This document shows, in pieces, positions 6,603 to 7,679 of a stretch of 7,679 bases of DNA. The notes under the pieces were generated by a model. The model saw nothing but the letters and a program-made list of their open reading frames with translations, was not told where the DNA came from and did no database searches. The translations under genes and the position numbers were made by a program. Origin of the DNA: CAYGXH01 sp964354485 (lineage in GTDB: Bacteria; Bacteroidota; Ignavibacteria; UBA10030; SZUA-254); NCBI GenBank assembly GCA_964354485.1, contig CAYGZY010000037.1:1-7679 (forward strand), given 5' to 3'. The first letter of the stretch is position 1. Each line of letters opens with the position of its first letter.

Positions 6603-7106
6603 TTAAAATTTTACATACTTATTTTTTGCAAGCCGGCAGACCGGACACGCATCGGGCGGCTCGCCGATTACGGTATGACCGCACACAGGACAGACATAGG
6701 TGTCTGACGCGGTGATGTCTTTGCCCTGGGTGACGTTGTCCTTCGCCGACAGGTACATCACCTCGTGAATTTTTTCAGCTTCAACTGCATACTGTATGGA
6801 GCGCACCGCGCTCATTTCATCCTGAAGTTTCGCAACCGCTTCGAAGGCGGGATACATTTCCGTCACTTCGTAATTTTCCCCCGCCGCTGCATCAAGCAGA
6901 TTCGACGCAGTATCATGCACCTTCTCAAGAGCGCGGAAATGATTTGATGCATGTACTTTCTCAGCATAGGAAATAGCCCTGAACAATTTCGCCACGTGAG
7001 GATATCCCTCTCTTTCGGCTTTCTCTGCGTAGATGCTGTACTTCATGTGTGCCTGGCTTTCGCCTGCGAATGCGGCTTCGAGGTTTGCTTTCGTCATCTG
7101 TTTCAT
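6603..7106 (-). CDS. rbr: Rubrerythrin
   Basis: A 167-residue cytoplasmic peroxide-reducing protein that uses a diiron centre fed with electrons through a rubredoxin-like iron site. The ferritin-like four-helix region (about 1-125) shows the expected ligand segments: E16 (AFAGESQAHMKY), E49 and H52 (AEKVH), the ENYEVTEMYP stretch (77-86), and E111/H114 (EAEKIHEV). The C-terminal rubredoxin-like domain has C139-PV-C142 and C154-PV-C157. I chose ATG at 7106 because GGAGA lies about 9 bases upstream and the family's conserved start (MTKANLEAAF) begins there. The reading frame stays open to an ATG at 7193, but that would add a 29-residue tail unlike the family. It is monocistronic by layout, with a terminator upstream and a hairpin cluster downstream, and fits oxygen defence in an anaerobe or microaerophile. 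Confidence 0.94.
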   Translation of the reverse strand: MKQMTKANLEAAFAGESQAHMKYSIYAEKAEREGYPHVAKLFRAISYAEKVHASNHFRALEKVHDTASNLLDAAAGENYEVTEMYPAFEAVAKLQDEMSAVRSIQYAVEAEKIHEVMYLSAKDNVTQGKDITASDTYVCPVCGHTVIGEPPDACPVCRLAKNKYVKF

Positions 7107-7137
7107 ATTTCTTTCTCCGTTATATGTGGGTGTAGAG

Positions 7138-7167
7138 ATATTATGGTAAAATTCAGATAAAAGACAA
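7138..7167 (-). promoter_or_regulatory. Candidate housekeeping promoter for rubrerythrin
   Basis: The minus strand carries TTGTCT (7167-7162), a 16-base spacer and CATAAT (7145-7140), or TAATAT (7143-7138) with an 18-base spacer. It lies about 32 bases before the rubrerythrin ATG and downstream of a terminator, where a promoter is needed. The match is modest and the surroundings are AT-rich. I saw no clear PerR-type box. Confidence 0.35.
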
Positions 7168-7256
7168 CTGGAAAGTAAGGAATGGGACAACAATAGTCAA
7201 CGACTGAAAACCGGTGATGCTGATGCGGAATTATATATGAAAAACTTGTCACCCGG

Positions 7257-7295
7257 TGAAAATAAAAACCCCATCCTAGGAGGTGGAGGACGGGG
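7257..7295 (-). terminator. Intrinsic terminator with a CCACCTCCT loop
   Basis: On the minus strand CCCCGTCCT (7295-7287) pairs with AGGATGGGG (7277-7269), including one G-U pair, around the 9-base loop CCACCTCCT, and is followed at once by TTTTTATTTT. The G-U pair would be an A-C mismatch on the other strand, which supports the minus strand as the RNA. It lies about 107 bases after the CcmF-like gene and 151 bases before rubrerythrin, so it would separate the two. The loop contains the anti-Shine-Dalgarno-like sequence CACCTCCT. Confidence 0.75.
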
Positions 7296-7302
7296 TCGTA
7301 GG

Positions 7303-7326
7303 ACCACCGGGCTTACGCCCAGTAGT
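7303..7326 (-). ncRNA. 10-bp hairpin with GUAA tetraloop, paired with the adjacent terminator
   Basis: On the minus strand ACTACTGGGC (7326-7317) pairs fully with GCCCGGTGGT (7312-7303), closed by the GNRA-type tetraloop GTAA. Two of the ten pairs are G-U and would be A-C mismatches on the plus strand, so the structure belongs to the minus-strand transcript. A 7-base linker (CCTACGA) joins it to the terminator hairpin. It could be the 3' end of the CcmF-like mRNA, a small RNA released from it, or a leader element before rubrerythrin. I do not recognise the family. Confidence 0.45.
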
Positions 7327-7401
7327 GTTAAAATTTTTCTATTTTATCTCGTTCTTAAATAAAATATAATAATAATTCAGGAAAACAGCAAATTGTTTTC
7401 A

Positions 7402-7679
7402 TTATGTTTTTTGGACAACACGGCGGCGCCAAGCAATTACAGTTCCTGCAATAATAAGAACAACACCCGTCCATACAACCATCATAAGTGGTTTAATATT
7501 AATATCTACAACAAGCGCCTGTGGCTGAACTACCTGCTCATGTTGGTTAAAGCCGATGAATTCAATAATGATGCTCTTTTCTTCAACGCTAAGACCGTTC
7601 AATACCAATTGAGGCTTCTGACCAACAGCATATCCGGCGTCAGTTACAGGCAAATCCACGGGAATGGGTTTACGCTCTC
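7402..7679 (-). CDS. Probable CcmF-type heme lyase, C-terminal end (partial, cut by window edge)
   Basis: About 92 residues of a longer protein are visible; the frame stays open to the right edge, so the start lies outside. A GTG at 7659 is in frame but is probably just an internal valine, because the preceding codons (ERKPIP) read as coding. The visible part has a periplasmic-looking region (VEEKSIIIEFIGF, QPQALVVDINIKP), then one transmembrane helix (about PLMMVVWTGVVLIIAGTVIA) and a short basic tail, RRRVVQKT. The arrangement of a beta-rich segment, then KPL-VVWTG, then the last helix resembles the C terminus of CcmF/NrfE heme lyases, which ligate heme to apocytochrome c in the periplasm. 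Context agrees: two heme c proteins are encoded nearby. The call rests on a short segment and could be another CcsA-superfamily or unrelated membrane protein. Confidence 0.55.
   Translation of the reverse strand, partial: ERKPIPVDLPVTDAGYAVGQKPQLVLNGLSVEEKSIIIEFIGFNQHEQVVQPQALVVDINIKPLMMVVWTGVVLIIAGTVIAWRRRVVQKT

Noticed and set aside
7107..7193. Longer N terminus for rubrerythrin
   Set aside because: The ATG at 7106 has a good Shine-Dalgarno and matches the family start; the extra 29 codons cover the candidate promoter.

Overview
The window looks like a piece of a Bacteroidota/Chlorobi-group chromosome, most likely Ignavibacteriota or a neighbouring lineage (Kryptonia, Kapabacteria, Calditrichota). 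The basis is a type IX secretion C-terminal sorting domain with the YPNPFNPSTSI motif, multiheme c-type cytochromes, moderate GC with AT-rich spacers, and dispersed hairpin repeats. This placement rests on remembered family features, not a search. Every gene I accept lies on the minus strand, so the window reads right to left.

Layout from right to left. (1) 7402-7679: the C-terminal end of a membrane protein resembling the cytochrome c maturation heme lyase CcmF, cut by the window edge. (2) 7257-7326: two adjacent RNA hairpins, the second an intrinsic terminator. (3) 6603-7106: rubrerythrin, an oxidative-stress diiron/rubredoxin protein. (4) 5931-6602: a 672-base gene-free stretch with a cluster of short perfect or near-perfect hairpins of similar geometry but unrelated sequence. 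(5) 4440-5930: a membrane histidine kinase with a heme c motif (CYPCH) in its periplasmic sensor. (6) 3054-4433: an NtrC-type sigma-54 activator, 6 bases after the kinase. (7) 2799-3053: a spacer with two inverted repeats. (8) 2286-2798: a receiver-only response regulator. (9) 2168-2183: a near-consensus sigma-54 promoter. (10) 553-2091: a nine-heme, T9SS-exported cytochrome. (11) 1-552: the 5' part of a group II intron that begins at the base after the cytochrome stop codon and runs off the left edge.

How the parts may work together (inference): the heme-bearing kinase senses periplasmic redox state or a gas ligand and phosphorylates the sigma-54 activator. The activator switches on the -24/-12 promoter in front of the secreted multiheme cytochrome. 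The receiver-only protein could be a phosphate sink or an extra output. The CcmF-like protein would supply heme attachment for both the sensor and the cytochrome, and rubrerythrin fits an anaerobe or microaerophile coping with oxygen. The sensor, the sigma-54 activator, the orphan receiver and the sigma-54-promoted extracellular cytochrome together are the most interesting system here.
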